Part shown: one piece after another, positions 45,174 through 55,724 of the stretch
How positions within the stretch are numbered: position 1 is the stretch's first letter
Layout: the number at the start of each line of letters is the position of its first letter
Assembly (NCBI RefSeq): GCF_014218335.1
Contig: NZ_AP023367.1
Coordinates: 2,605,501-2,669,500, forward strand
DNA from: Anaerocolumna cellulosilytica
Lineage (GTDB): Bacteria; Bacillota; Clostridia; Lachnospirales; Lachnospiraceae
DNA length: 64,000 nt
Direction of reading: 5' to 3'
The notes under the pieces: generated by a model
The model's input: only the letters and a program-made list of their open reading frames with translations
Databases searched by the model: none
Told to the model about the DNA's origin: nothing
Made by a program: the position numbers and the translations under genes

Positions 45174-45516
45174 GTTTATGGTTTCCTTTCTTTTACTGCC
45201 TGATTACAGCCGAACGTTTTACATGCAATGTCCGTAAACAATAACGTTAGGTATACATGTATCGATAAACCCGGCAAAAATTAATTATAATATATACTTT
45301 TAAAACCTACAATAGAAAAAGTTCGAAAGATAGGCCAGATGACTCAAAAGTAAAAATTATATTTATTTTAAAAATATAGAAATTTTATGGAACTTAACCA
45401 ATATTTACATCGTCTAATATTTGAAAAGCAAAAAAGGAAGCTTTTAGAAAATAAAAACAGAGCATCCAATGCTTTCCGATACTATACGGAAAGCCAAGTA
45501 TAAAGGAGGAATTCAT
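45174..45516. other. AT-rich divergent spacer with a start-proximal hairpin
   Basis: This gap between azlC (minus) and the SLH protein gene (plus) contains no gene. GCTTTCCG (45471-45478) and CGGAAAGC (45487-45494) form a perfect hairpin 15 bases upstream of the AAGGAGG of the plus-strand gene. AAAAAGGAAG at 45431-45440 is a second Shine-Dalgarno-like run, but the hairpin order of the main element family is not complete here. Confidence 0.45.
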
Positions 45517-47775
45517 ATGTTAAGAAAAAAAATTGTACCGGTTGTTTTAGCCAGTTGTTTAGTTACTGCAATTCTACCTACATCCTATCATGCATGGGCA
45601 GACACATATAGGTTTGGAGGTATCGCTGCTTCTAGTAATATTGCCGTAACAGGTGAGACGACTACAGCAGAAGTTAAAGCTACAGAAGCTACAGCAGAGG
45701 AGCTTGAAAAAATTATTAAAGCAGTAAAAGGGAAAATATCCATACCTTCAGATTTAACCGTATTTAATTACAATTACAATTCAGACAGTTATACTACAGG
45801 TGCTATGTGGGATTTAAGTTGGAGTGATGAAGACTCAACAAAAGTAATCTATGTAACAAGTGACCAGAACGGTAACATTATAGCTTATAATAATCAGGAC
45901 GGCTTAAATGTCTATGCACCGAAATACCTGAAAACAGAACTAAAAGCTACCGCAGATTCCTATATTAAAAAAGTTGCCTCGGATATTTCAGGTAAATTGG
46001 AGTATGTAAGTACAATTTCCCAGGGCAGCTATACAGGATTATATCTTTATGAATATCAAAGAGTCGAAAATGGTATTCCGATGCCGGATAATACAATTAC
46101 AGTAGGCATTAATTATAATACCGGAAAAGTCATGCGCTATAATGCAAACTGGCTTTATAACGCAGAAATACCTAATGCTGAGACTAAGATTACCAAAAGT
46201 CAGGCGATTGAAAAGATTGGTAAAAAGGTTACTATGAAATTAACTTACCAGAATGCATATTCAACAGATGCCAATGGCAAAACAAAGGTGAAAGCTTACC
46301 TGGTTTACGTTCCGGACAATTCTTATGTGGCAGTGGATGCAAAAACCGGTGAAGTATATACGACACAAAACGAATGGATTTCTGTAAATACAACTGCCGG
46401 TGAAAAATCAGCCGATACAGAATCTAGCGGAAGCAGTTTTGGTTTGTCAAAAGAAGAAATTACAAAGTTAGATGAAATAAAAGGACTTATATCAAAGGAG
46501 AAAGCAATCGCCGCAGTTACCGGAAATAAAAGCCTGCTCATAGATGATAACCTAAAATCCATTTCCGCAAAACTGTATAAACAGGACGGATATTATAAGC
46601 ACGGAGAAAATACAAAGTATATTTGGAGTATTTCCTTAAATGATCCCAGAGAGATTGATGAAAATTCTAAGGATACGTACCGTGCTTTTGCATATGCTGA
46701 AGTAGACGCAAAAACCGGCAATTTGATTTCCTACCGTTCAAGTGTTAGAGATTACTATAATAGCAATACAAAAGAGTGGGAATCTGTAAAGGTTAAATAT
46801 ACCATAGATCAAGGTCAGAAACTACTTGAAGATTTCTTTAAAATACAGATTCCTGATATCTATAAAAATACTGTATTTACATCTAATGACGAAGCCTATG
46901 TGATTGGTCTTAAAGAAGATAATAAAGAAATTTATGGTGGCTATAGCTATAATTATGACAGAGTAAATGAGGGCGTTAATTACTCTTATAATGGAATCAC
47001 TGGTTCTGTAGACGGTGTTACCGGTAAAATTTATGCCTTCTCATATAATTGGAGTGACAACGTAACTTTTGAATCTCCAAAAGGTGCAATGACGCCAGCA
47101 AGTGCATTTAATACCTATATTGCAAAAGAAGGTTTCCAACTTGCTTATGAAATTAACAGTATTCATAAATTTAGCAATAAAAATACTATTAGTACAGATG
47201 ATTATTCCGTGACAAATGAAATACGTCTTGTTTACAGAACGGATATATCTCCTGCACAGATATCACCATTTACCGGAAAACAGTTGGATTATGAAGGAAA
47301 TGAGTATGTAAAGAGTGATAGTCTATACAGCTACTCTGATATTGGCAACAGTGCTTCTGCTAAAAACATTAAACTTCTCGCAGAACTTGGAATCGGCTTT
47401 AAGGGTGGTGAATATAAACCGGCGCAGCCTATTACTGCAAAAGAACTGACTGATTTCTTTAATGAAGCAGGTATTTACTTTAATAGCAGTAAATATACCT
47501 TAAGTAAGAATGCTTCGAGTATTAAGAGAGTAGATGCCTCCAAATTCACGATTCAAGTACTAGGATTTGAAAGTGTTGCAAAATTAAAGGATATTTATAA
47601 TGTCAATTTAAAAGACCAATCTCAAATTAAAGAAGCAGATTTAGGATATGTGGCTCTTGCACAGGGATTAGGGCTGATTACAGCAAACAGCGAAACCGAA
47701 TTTAGACCTGGTGATAATTTAACCCGTGGAGAAGCTGCGGATTTAATCATTACAATGCTTGGTATCGAAAAGTAG
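45517..47775 (+). CDS. Secreted protein with YcdB/YcdC-type repeats and S-layer homology domains
   Basis: 752 residues. A signal peptide (KKIVPVVLASCLVTAIL, likely cut after HAWA) leads into a Tyr/Asn/Thr-rich region. Two units resemble the PepSY-like YcdB/YcdC domains, with recurring VDAKTGEVYTTQ and VDAKTGNLISYRS strands. The last ~150 residues contain SLH-type repeats (ELGIGFKGGEYKPAQPITAK and AQGLGLITANSETEFRPG), which bind secondary cell-wall polymers, so a wall-anchored location is likely. Role unknown; it may restrain an extracellular peptidase by analogy with PepSY proteins. ATG 45517 is chosen for the AAGGAGG seven bases upstream. Confidence 0.83.
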   Translation: MLRKKIVPVVLASCLVTAILPTSYHAWADTYRFGGIAASSNIAVTGETTTAEVKATEATAEELEKIIKAVKGKISIPSDLTVFNYNYNSDSYTTGAMWDLSWSDEDSTKVIYVTSDQNGNIIAYNNQDGLNVYAPKYLKTELKATADSYIKKVASDISGKLEYVSTISQGSYTGLYLYEYQRVENGIPMPDNTITVGINYNTGKVMRYNANWLYNAEIPNAETKITKSQAIEKIGKKVTMKLTYQNAYSTDANGKTKVKAYLVYVPDNSYVAVDAKTGEVYTTQNEWISVNTTAGEKSADTESSGSSFGLSKEEITKLDEIKGLISKEKAIAAVTGNKSLLIDDNLKSISAKLYKQDGYYKHGENTKYIWSISLNDPREIDENSKDTYRAFAYAEVDAKTGNLISYRSSVRDYYNSNTKEWESVKVKYTIDQGQKLLEDFFKIQIPDIYKNTVFTSNDEAYVIGLKEDNKEIYGGYSYNYDRVNEGVNYSYNGITGSVDGVTGKIYAFSYNWSDNVTFESPKGAMTPASAFNTYIAKEGFQLAYEINSIHKFSNKNTISTDDYSVTNEIRLVYRTDISPAQISPFTGKQLDYEGNEYVKSDSLYSYSDIGNSASAKNIKLLAELGIGFKGGEYKPAQPITAKELTDFFNEAGIYFNSSKYTLSKNASSIKRVDASKFTIQVLGFESVAKLKDIYNVNLKDQSQIKEADLGYVALAQGLGLITANSETEFRPGDNLTRGEAADLIITMLGIEK

Positions 47776-47834
47776 AGATGATAGACTAATCAATTAAAGT
47801 TGTAACTTAAGAATACGTAAATAGTAACAATCTT

Positions 47835-47906
47835 AAGAAGCACTGTAGCATTGCTTTTATATACGGATTGAATCCGGTGTATAAGAGTAGGCGCAGTGCT
47901 TCTTTT
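47835..47906 (+). terminator. Terminator after the SLH protein gene
   Basis: AAGAAGCACTG (47835-47845) pairs with CAGTGCTTCTT (47894-47904), with an inner TATACGGATT/AATCCGGTGTA hairpin. A CTGCTAA/TTAGCAG repeat further on (47987-48032) may be a leader structure for the next gene. Confidence 0.75.
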
Positions 47907-48119
47907 ACGAATTTAGTTATGTTTCTTTAGTAGTATAAACAAATATTTGGTTTTGGTGAAGAACTACAAAAAACAGAATAAAAAGGGCTGCTAAGAGTAC
48001 GTTTATCAATTCATTATCGTCTCAGATTAGCAGAATAATAATTTTAGATAATTTTCACTTTTGAATAAGACAATTCTGTGGTAATATATTCTTAAGTGAT
48101 TAACATTTAGGAGGCTGTA

Positions 48120-49052
48120 ATGAAAGAAGTCATATTTTTAGAACCTGTATTTAAGGAAATGATTTGGGGAGGCAATAGACTAAAAACAGATTTTGGCTAT
48201 GCTATCCCCAGTGACCATACAGGTGAATGCTGGGCTGTCAGTGCTCATGCCAATGGAGACTGTACCGTAAAAAACGGTACGTATAAAGGTGAAAAATTAA
48301 GCCGCTTGTGGCAGAATCATAAAGAATTATTTGGTAATGCAAAAGGTGACACTTTCCCATTACTAATTAAAATTATAGATGCTAAAGCTGATTTGAGTAT
48401 TCAGGTACATCCTGATGATGCATATGCTAAAGTACATGAAAATGGTTCCCTTGGAAAAACCGAATGTTGGTATATTCTTAATTGCGATACAGACGGAAAG
48501 ATTATAGTAGGTCATAATGCGAAGAACAAAGAAGAATTGCAGCAGATGATTGGTGAGCACAAGTGGGACGAGTTAATTCGTGTACTGCCTATCACTAAAG
48601 GTGACTTTTTTCAAATTGAACCCGGAACCGTTCATGCAATAAAGGCAGGAACCGTTATTTTGGAAACCCAGCAAAATAGTGATATTACCTACCGCTTATA
48701 CGATTACGACAGATTGTCTGATGGTAAACCAAGAGAACTGCATATTGATAAAAGTATTGATGTTATACCATGTCCTCATAAAAGCCAGACTACGGATAGA
48801 AAATCCATTCATCTATCACAGGCGATAATTGAAGAATTAGTTAGCTGCGAATTTTATACTGTAAACAAAGTGACAGTTAACGGGCAGGAAACATTGCAGC
48901 AAACAGAGCCTTTTACAATCCTTAGTGTGATTGAAGGCAGCGGTGAAGTGGACGGAACTTCGATTAATAAGGGTGATCATTTTATACTACCTTTTGGCTA
49001 TGGAGCATTTCAGCTAAAGGGCAGCTTACAGCTGATTACTTCACACATTTAA
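48120..49052 (+). CDS. manA: Mannose-6-phosphate isomerase, class I
   Basis: A 310-residue cupin enzyme interconverting mannose 6-phosphate and fructose 6-phosphate. MIWGGNRLKTDFG near residue 14, ECWAVSAHANGDC near 37, the metal-binding QVHPDDAYAKVHE near 96 and GTVHAIKAGT with ETQQNSDITYRLYDYDR near 185 match the short Firmicutes form. GGAGG lies eight bases before the ATG. The yesL-like gene follows after 19 bases and glgB after that, suggesting one sugar-related transcript. Confidence 0.94.
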   Translation: MKEVIFLEPVFKEMIWGGNRLKTDFGYAIPSDHTGECWAVSAHANGDCTVKNGTYKGEKLSRLWQNHKELFGNAKGDTFPLLIKIIDAKADLSIQVHPDDAYAKVHENGSLGKTECWYILNCDTDGKIIVGHNAKNKEELQQMIGEHKWDELIRVLPITKGDFFQIEPGTVHAIKAGTVILETQQNSDITYRLYDYDRLSDGKPRELHIDKSIDVIPCPHKSQTTDRKSIHLSQAIIEELVSCEFYTVNKVTVNGQETLQQTEPFTILSVIEGSGEVDGTSINKGDHFILPFGYGAFQLKGSLQLITSHI

Positions 49053-49071
49053 CGAGAATAGGAGATTTTTT

Positions 49072-49722
49072 ATGGGTAACTTTTTTAATATGGATAACGG
49101 GTTTTTTACAACCCTTGGAAAAATTGTAGATATTGTTATAGTCAGCATAGTATGGCTTTTGCTGTGCATACCTTTAATTACTATAGGTCCTGCAACAACT
49201 GCATTGTACTATACTATGGTCAAAGTAATCCGCAGAGAACGCGGTTATGTAATGAGAGAATACTTTAGTTCCTTTAAAAGTAATTTTAAAGTTGGAGCGA
49301 TTTCCGGTATATGTATCCTCCTTGCATCACTGGTGTTATTTTTTGATCGTTCCTTTGCTAAAGAAATGAAGGGAAATTTTGGAATTGTACTATTTAGTAT
49401 ATTTAATGCATTAATCTTTATCGTACTTTGTATTACTATTTATATTTTCCCTCTATTGTCAAGATTTAAAATAGGTGTATTACAGTTATTTAAAACATCT
49501 CTCTTTATGGCTATGAAACATTTGCCTACCACTATTTTACTGGTATTAATCACTGCTGTATTTGTGCTGGGCACGTATATCCTGCCGATTGTTATTTTGC
49601 TTACTCCCGGGCTTTGCCTCCTGCTATGGTCATTTCTCCTGGAGCGTGTTTTCAAAAAATATATGCCTGAAAAATCAGAAGAAGCTGAAGCATCCGGCAT
49701 TGATGAGTGGTATCTTGAATAA
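49072..49722 (+). CDS. YesL family (DUF624) membrane protein
   Basis: A 216-residue protein with about five membrane segments. LLLCIPLITIGPATTALYYT near residue 30 is the DUF624 hallmark, and the C-terminus is charged and cytoplasmic. YesL-like proteins often lie beside carbohydrate-uptake genes, but no function is established. Here it sits between manA and glgB with spacers of 19 and 46 bases, so it shares their transcript. AATAGGAGA precedes the ATG. Confidence 0.88.
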   Translation: MGNFFNMDNGFFTTLGKIVDIVIVSIVWLLLCIPLITIGPATTALYYTMVKVIRRERGYVMREYFSSFKSNFKVGAISGICILLASLVLFFDRSFAKEMKGNFGIVLFSIFNALIFIVLCITIYIFPLLSRFKIGVLQLFKTSLFMAMKHLPTTILLVLITAVFVLGTYILPIVILLTPGLCLLLWSFLLERVFKKYMPEKSEEAEASGIDEWYLE

Positions 49723-49768
49723 GATTATAAAAGTATTTATATATCCCAAGCCTTAGGAGGAGCCGTAT

Positions 49769-52015
49769 ATGGACGACACCCTTTATGATTTGATGGATTG
49801 GGCTGAAATAGAAACCATAGTTTATTCTGAGCATGATAATCCCCATAAGATTCTTGGAGCACATATAACAGAACACGGCATGCTGATAAATGTATTTATA
49901 CCGGAAGCTGTTAAGGTTAAGGTTAAACTTACTGTAACAAAAAAACAGTATTTAATGACCTGTGCGGATAAGGAAGGTTTTTATACAGTTCTAATCCCTG
50001 GTAAGAAGTTTAGAGCTTATACATTGATCATTACCTATGATAATCATACGGAAGAGGAAGTATATGATCCCTATTGTTTTTCTACTATCATAGAAAAAAC
50101 TGACTTGGAGCAATTTGCAAAAGGGATACATTATACCATATACGATATATTAGGAGCACATTTTATAAGACAGCAAGGCGTAGAAGGAGTAGTATTCGCT
50201 GTATGGGCACCAAATGCTGCAAGAGTCAGTGTTGTTGGTGATTTTAATAAATGGGATGGCCGCAGGCATCCAATGCGAAGAAGAGAATCTTTTGGTGTAT
50301 TCGAGTTATTTATCCCAGGTTTAACAAGCTGCAAGCTTTATAAATACGAGATCAAGACCAGAGGTGGTGCCTGTTTTTTAAAAGCTGATCCTTATGCCAA
50401 CCGGACGGAATGCCGTCCGGGCACTGCTTCTGTAACAGAAAACCTATCTAAATATATCTGGAAAGATAAGAAATGGATGGCGGAAAGAAAAAGTACTGAT
50501 TTTTATAGTCAGCCGGTTAATATTTATGAATTACATCTAGGATCGTTTAAAAAACCGTCCGATGGAACCCGGGAGTTCTATAATTACCGGGAATTAGCCC
50601 CTATGATATCAGAATATGTGAAAGACATGGGGTATACTCATGTGGAACTTTTACCTGTTATGGAACACCCCTATGATGGTTCATGGGGATATCAGGTTAC
50701 AGGTTATTACGCTCCTACGGCAAGGTACGGTACTCCGGATGATTTTATGTATTTCATTGATTACATGCACGAGGAAGGAATCGGCGTCATACTTGACTGG
50801 GTACCGGCTCACTTTCCCAAAGATACCTTTGGACTTTCTAATTTTGACGGAACCTCCCTTTATGAACATAAAGACCCCAAGCAAGGAGAGCATCCACACT
50901 GGGGTACTCTAATCTATAATTACGGAAGGCCTGAGGTAACGAATTTTTTAATCGGAAATGTATTATTCTGGGCAGATAAGTACCACATCGACGGTATCCG
51001 CATGGATGCAGTTGCCTCAATGCTGTATCTGGATTACGGTAAGAGAAATGGGGAATGGATTGCTAACTGCCATGGAGGCAGAGAAAATCTAGAAGCCCTA
51101 GAATTTTTAAAGCATCTAAATTCTGTTTTTAAAAGCAGGTTTATGGATGTTATGTTAATAGCAGAAGAGTCCACGGCCTGGCCTATGGTTACTGGAGATA
51201 TTAATAACGATGGACTAGGATTTGATTTAAAGTGGAATCTAGGCTGGATGAATGATTTTACCACTTACATGAAGTGTGACCCGTTATTTCGCAAAGGTAG
51301 ACATGGCGAGCTAACGTTTAGTATGGTTTATGCATATAGTGAAAAATTTCTTCTTGTTTTATCACATGATGAAGTAGTGCATGAAAAAGGTTCCATGCTT
51401 CAAAAGATGCCTGGGAACTTGGAGGATAAATTCTCTAATTTAAGAGTTGCATTTGGCTTTATGATGTGTCATCCAGGAAAAAAATTGTTATTTATGGGGC
51501 AGGAGTTTGCCCAAAATACAGAATGGAACGAAGCTGTGGAACTTCCCTGGGATTTATTGAATCAGATAAATCATAAGATGTTTCAGGATTTCGTCAGAGA
51601 CTTGAATAAATTTTATTTAGAACATCCCCCTTTGTTTAGGCAGGATTTCAATCCCACAGGCTTTGAATGGATTCGTTGTATGGATGCAGACCATAGTATT
51701 CTGGTATTTTTAAGAAGGTGTTTAGAATTAGAACAAACTCTATTGGTTGTATGTAATTTTACTCCTGTTGTGCGCAAAAATTTTAGAATAGGAGTTCCCT
51801 TTCATGGAAAATACAAAGAAATCTTTAATAGCGATAGTACAACTTATGGTGGTGAGAATTATATAAATCCCAGAACAAAAACCTCAAGACATGTTCCAGG
51901 TGATGGAAGAGAAGAATCCATCCAATTGTCTGTACCGCCCTTAGGTATTAGTATATTTACCTGTATCCCTGTCCTTATGCTAGAAGATGAGACATTAAAA
52001 AAACACCTGAATTAA
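49769..52015 (+). CDS. glgB: 1,4-alpha-glucan branching enzyme
   Basis: A 748-residue GH13 enzyme that introduces alpha-1,6 branches in glycogen. An N-terminal domain of about 110 residues precedes the carbohydrate-binding module (VFAVWAPNAARVSVVGDFN near 135). The barrel has YELHLGSF, DGIRMDAVASMLYLDY near 407 (nucleophile aspartate), AEESTAWP near 468 (acid glutamate) and LSHDEVVHEKGSM near 530. The extra N-terminal domain makes it the long GlgB type. No other glg genes are in view. It follows yesL by 46 bases, with GGAGGAG upstream. Confidence 0.95.
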   Translation: MDDTLYDLMDWAEIETIVYSEHDNPHKILGAHITEHGMLINVFIPEAVKVKVKLTVTKKQYLMTCADKEGFYTVLIPGKKFRAYTLIITYDNHTEEEVYDPYCFSTIIEKTDLEQFAKGIHYTIYDILGAHFIRQQGVEGVVFAVWAPNAARVSVVGDFNKWDGRRHPMRRRESFGVFELFIPGLTSCKLYKYEIKTRGGACFLKADPYANRTECRPGTASVTENLSKYIWKDKKWMAERKSTDFYSQPVNIYELHLGSFKKPSDGTREFYNYRELAPMISEYVKDMGYTHVELLPVMEHPYDGSWGYQVTGYYAPTARYGTPDDFMYFIDYMHEEGIGVILDWVPAHFPKDTFGLSNFDGTSLYEHKDPKQGEHPHWGTLIYNYGRPEVTNFLIGNVLFWADKYHIDGIRMDAVASMLYLDYGKRNGEWIANCHGGRENLEALEFLKHLNSVFKSRFMDVMLIAEESTAWPMVTGDINNDGLGFDLKWNLGWMNDFTTYMKCDPLFRKGRHGELTFSMVYAYSEKFLLVLSHDEVVHEKGSMLQKMPGNLEDKFSNLRVAFGFMMCHPGKKLLFMGQEFAQNTEWNEAVELPWDLLNQINHKMFQDFVRDLNKFYLEHPPLFRQDFNPTGFEWIRCMDADHSILVFLRRCLELEQTLLVVCNFTPVVRKNFRIGVPFHGKYKEIFNSDSTTYGGENYINPRTKTSRHVPGDGREESIQLSVPPLGISIFTCIPVLMLEDETLKKHLN

Positions 52016-52056
52016 AACAGTAGAGTGGAAAATAAGATACAAAAGGAGGATAGCCT

Positions 52057-52878
52057 ATGGTCTATGGAATATTTTTAGAAGGAGGCTTTAAATTAAGCAC
52101 CTTTGACCTGGAGTCACTGGCTGGTGTTTTTATAACTAAAGGACTTAATTTTATTATTAAATTGATTTTATCCCTGATTCTAATTATAATAGGCAAAAAG
52201 CTAATACAGTTTATAATAAATATCTTAGAAAAATCCCTAGCTAAATCAAAGGCAGAGGCTAGTGTTTCTGGTTTTTTGCTGGCTATTGTACGGGCTGTTT
52301 TATATACCCTGCTGGTAGTTATTATTGTAACCAGTATTCTTGGAGTAGAAAGTTCCTCCATCGTTGCTATCATTGGTTCAGTGGGACTAAGTATTGGTCT
52401 TGCCTTACAGGGGAGTTTATCAAACTTTGCGGGTGGTGTACTTATTTTGTTGTTGAAGCCATTTAAAGTTGGTGATTATATTATTGCAGGTATCAATGAA
52501 GGTACGGTAACTACCATAGATATCTTTTACACCAGACTTTTAACGGTTGATAACCGCCTTCTGGTTATGCCTAATGGTTCTCTTTCAAACACTAGTGTAA
52601 TAAATGTGACCTCTGAACCGATACGAAGACTGGATATAGCAGTAACCGTCAATAATTCCCAAGATGTTAGTAAGGTAAAATCCCTGCTTTTTGAACGAAT
52701 CAACAATCATGAATGGGTTTTACCGGATAAGGAGTTATCTGTCTTTGTAAGCAGCTTTGATGCTAATACCACTAGTATAGGCATCCGGGTATGGACCGAA
52801 AAAGAAAACTTTTGGAATTTGAAATGTCAATTATTAGAACAAATAAAAGATTTATTTAATCGGCATGATATTAAATAA
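52057..52878 (+). CDS. Small-conductance mechanosensitive channel (MscS family)
   Basis: A 273-residue channel protein with three N-terminal membrane segments. The pore helix and beta-domain entry are clear: GSVGLSIGLALQGSLSNFAG near residue 107, then LKPFKVGDYIIAG near 134 and MPNGSLSNTSVIN near 175. It opens under membrane tension to release solutes after osmotic downshock. AAAGGAGG lies seven bases before the ATG, 41 bases after glgB. Confidence 0.94.
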   Translation: MVYGIFLEGGFKLSTFDLESLAGVFITKGLNFIIKLILSLILIIIGKKLIQFIINILEKSLAKSKAEASVSGFLLAIVRAVLYTLLVVIIVTSILGVESSSIVAIIGSVGLSIGLALQGSLSNFAGGVLILLLKPFKVGDYIIAGINEGTVTTIDIFYTRLLTVDNRLLVMPNGSLSNTSVINVTSEPIRRLDIAVTVNNSQDVSKVKSLLFERINNHEWVLPDKELSVFVSSFDANTTSIGIRVWTEKENFWNLKCQLLEQIKDLFNRHDIK

Positions 52879-53078
52879 ACTTTTTCATTCATCTTTTATA
52901 ATTCGTTTTGAAATGTAAAAAAATCCTACTTACAAAAGAAAGTTTTTAAGATTATTTCATACCTTTCGAAAGAAAATAGCAAAAATAATAAAAATACAAA
53001 AAAAATTAATTTTTTTGAAAAAAAAGCTTTTCTTTTTCATCAAAAAGTGGTATTTTATTTCTAGACGATTAATCGTTA

Positions 53079-53122
53079 AGAGCGAAGATGTTCTCAAGTG
53101 TTTATTTGAGGACATTTTTTTT
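53079..53122 (+). promoter_or_regulatory. Attenuator-like leader of glnN with overlapping hairpins
   Basis: A terminator stem ATGTTCTCAA (53088-53097) / TTTGAGGACAT (53105-53115) ends in eight T. Its left arm overlaps GTTCT (53090-53094), which can instead pair with AGAGC (53079-53083) around a six-base loop. The two folds exclude each other, as in antiterminator/terminator switches. ACGATTAATCGT lies just upstream. The stem-with-hexaloop layout recalls ANTAR targets, but the expected A at loop position 1 is absent, so the effector is unknown. Confidence 0.6.
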
Positions 53123-53203
53123 ATACAAATTCTGGTATAGCCAGTTTGTATCCAAAATAAATATGTAATTAGCAAATATAAAGTGTTAGGAAGGAGTTAT
53201 AGT

Positions 53204-55309
53204 ATGGCAGCTAAATTAACAGAAATTTTTGGTATGGACGTTTTTAGTGAAGCAACAATGATTGAACGTTTACCAAAGAAAACTTATGCAGCTTTAAAGA
53301 AAACAATCAAAAATGGTGAGGATTTAGACCCGGCAGTTGCAGAACTAGTTGCTAATGCCATGAAAGATTGGGCAATAGAAAGAGGAGCAACACATTACAC
53401 CCACTGGTTCCAGCCAATGACCGGTATCACAGCTGAAAAACATGATTCCTTTATAAGCCCTACCCCCGACGGAAAGATTATTATGGAGTTTTCTGGTAAA
53501 GAACTAATAAAAGGTGAACCTGATGCCTCCTCTTTCCCTTCTGGCGGACTAAGAGCAACCTTTGAAGCAAGAGGATATACAGCTTGGGATTGTACTTCAC
53601 CTGCCTTCTTAAGAGAAGATGCCGCTGGTGTAACTTTATGCATTCCAACCGCTTTTTGCTCTTATACTGGTGAGGCTCTGGATAAGAAAACACCCCTTCT
53701 TCGTTCTATGGAAGCTATCAGTACCCAGGCTGTGCGTATCCTTAAATTATTTGGACATGATGATGTGAAATCCATTTCATGCTCAGTAGGTCCGGAACAA
53801 GAATATTTCTTGGTAGATAAAGCGAAATATTTAAAGCGAGAAGACTTAATATTCAGTGGTCGTACTCTTTTTGGTGCTTTGCCTCCCAAAGGGCAAGAAA
53901 TGGAAGATCATTATTTCGGTATTCTGAAAGAGAGAATTGCGGCTTTCATGAAAGAATTAAATGAAGAATGCTGGAAACTTGGTATATTAGCAAAAACGCA
54001 GCACAATGAAGTAGCTCCTGCTCAGCACGAAATTGCACCTATCTACTCAACTGCTAATATTGCAACGGATCATAATCAATTAGTAATGGAAACGATGAAA
54101 AAGGTAGCGAACCGTCATGGCCTTGCCTGCCTTTTACACGAAAAACCTTTCGCTGGTGTAAATGGTTCCGGTAAGCATAATAACTGGTCTGTTGTAACAG
54201 ATACGGGTAAAAACCTTCTTGACCCAGGTAAAACTCCTCATGAAAACATTCAGTTTTTACTATTCTTAGCGGCTGTTTTAAAAGCGGTTGATGATAATGC
54301 TGACTTATTACGTTTGTCTGCTTCTAATGCTGGAAATGATCATAGACTTGGTGCAAATGAAGCACCACCTGCCATTATTTCAGTGTTCCTGGGTGACCAG
54401 TTGGAAGATGTTGTGAAACAGTTAGTTGAAACCGGTGAAGCTACAAGCAGCAGACAGGGCGGTAAATTAAACGTAGGTGTACACACACTTCCGAAGTTTA
54501 ACAAGGATGCTACAGACAGAAACCGTACTTCACCATTTGCTTTTACAGGTAACAAATTTGAATTTAGAATGGTTGGATCTTCTATGTCTATAGCAGGACC
54601 TAACACTATATTAAATACAATTGTTGCAGAAGTTCTATCTAATTTTTCTGATGAATTAGAAAAAGCTGAAAATTTTGATATCGCAGTACATGATTTGATT
54701 AAGAAAACATTTACTGAACATCAAAGAATTATCTTCAACGGTAACGGATATTCTGATGAATGGGTAGTGGAAGCTGAAAGAAGAGGCTTACCAAATATCA
54801 AGTCTTTGGTAGAAGCCATTCCTACACTCGTTACTGAAAAAGCTATTAAACTATTCGAAAAACATAATGTATTCACAGAAGTGGAACTTCATTCCCGTGC
54901 GGAAATTGAATTTGAAACATACTCAAAAACAATTAATATCGAAGCTAAGACTATGATAGAAATGGCAAGTAAATTATATATTCCTGCTGTAATTAAATAT
55001 GTATCCAGCCTGGCTGCTTCTATTAACTCCATTAAGTCTGCCGTACCCACTGCTGACGTTAGTGTTCAGGAAGGCTTATTAACAAAAGCATCTTCACTTT
55101 TAGCAACTGCAAATGACGCTCTTGTAAAACTTCAGGGTTATGTGGTAGAAGCTGCTGAAAAAGAAGGGCAGGAACAAGCTCTTTACTTTAAACAGGTTGT
55201 ATTCCCTGCAATGTCCGTTTTAAGAACACCTATCGATGAACTCGAATTAATTGTAGAAAAAGAAGTATGGCCTGTACCAACTTACGGCGATTTGTTATTT
55301 GAAGTATAA
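53204..55309 (+). CDS. glnN: Glutamine synthetase, type III
   Basis: A 701-residue enzyme, the long type III form, which joins ammonia to glutamate. [11 protein letters not shown] near residue 195 and [13 protein letters not shown] near 270 supply metal-binding glutamates, [17 protein letters not shown] near 318 the glutamate/ATP region, and [20 protein letters not shown] near 372 the latch segment. Translation starts at ATG 53204 after AAGGAG. The preceding 325-base gap holds an intrinsic terminator within an attenuator-like leader, so expression is probably controlled by premature termination according to nitrogen state. Confidence 0.96.
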   Translation: MAAKLTEIFGMDVFSEATMIERLPKKTYAALKKTIKNGEDLDPAVAELVANAMKDWAIERGATHYTHWFQPMTGITAEKHDSFISPTPDGKIIMEFSGKELIKGEPDASSFPSGGLRATFEARGYTAWDCTSPAFLREDAAGVTLCIPTAFCSYTGEALDKKTPLLRSMEAISTQAVRILKLFGHDDVKSISCSVGPEQEYFLVDKAKYLKREDLIFSGRTLFGALPPKGQEMEDHYFGILKERIAAFMKELNEECWKLGILAKTQHNEVAPAQHEIAPIYSTANIATDHNQLVMETMKKVANRHGLACLLHEKPFAGVNGSGKHNNWSVVTDTGKNLLDPGKTPHENIQFLLFLAAVLKAVDDNADLLRLSASNAGNDHRLGANEAPPAIISVFLGDQLEDVVKQLVETGEATSSRQGGKLNVGVHTLPKFNKDATDRNRTSPFAFTGNKFEFRMVGSSMSIAGPNTILNTIVAEVLSNFSDELEKAENFDIAVHDLIKKTFTEHQRIIFNGNGYSDEWVVEAERRGLPNIKSLVEAIPTLVTEKAIKLFEKHNVFTEVELHSRAEIEFETYSKTINIEAKTMIEMASKLYIPAVIKYVSSLAASINSIKSAVPTADVSVQEGLLTKASSLLATANDALVKLQGYVVEAAEKEGQEQALYFKQVVFPAMSVLRTPIDELELIVEKEVWPVPTYGDLLFEV

Positions 55310-55368
55310 GAATTAGACTGTGTGCAGTTATTTGGTTGAAAAACAACTGTACACAAGATTGAAGAATT

Positions 55369-55430
55369 ACTAAGCCCTCCATGACTATCCTATAATACAG
55401 TGGGAAGTTATGGAGGGTTTCTTAGTTTTA
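55369..55430 (+). terminator. Terminator after glnN
   Basis: ACTAAGCCCTCCATGAC is mirrored by GTTATGGAGGGTTTCTTAGT ending in TTTTA. A smaller GTGTGCAGTT/AACTGTACAC stem lies just before it (55320-55354). Confidence 0.85.
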
Positions 55431-55657
55431 ATAAAATTTGTCTATAAAATCGCAGAAATAAAAGAAAGATAATTGCTTTTTTAACCTCTATGTAGTACAC
55501 TGGAACATGCGTCTGAGTAGATGTTTTACTCTACCTTAACTGTTTAATTACTAAAATAAATTGAATACTCCATACTTGAAAAGAAAACATCGGATGATGT
55601 ATATAAGAATAAATGGATTTACTTCATAATTAACACCAAATAATAAAAGAAAGAATT

Positions 55658-55724
55658 GCTTTTAAAGCAGGAACTGTTTTAAAAGCTGAAACATATCAAT
55701 TTTGATATGTACATGAGGAAGCCT
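55658..55724 (+). promoter_or_regulatory. Two-hairpin leader of the truA paralogue, possible family relative
   Basis: Hairpin GCTTTTAAA (55658-55666) / TTTAAAAGC (55678-55686) with inner CAG/CTG, then ACATATCA/TGATATGT (55691-55710), then GAGGAAG and ATG 55725. GAAAGAA at 55649-55655 takes the place of the first Shine-Dalgarno. Spacing from hairpin 2 to ATG (14 bases) equals that of the main family, but no sequence is shared. Confidence 0.45.

Noticed and set aside
53061-53115. Calling the glnN leader an ANTAR target.
   Set aside because: The loop GAAGAT has G rather than A at position 1 and the first hairpin has only a four-base loop, so I describe it only as attenuator-like.
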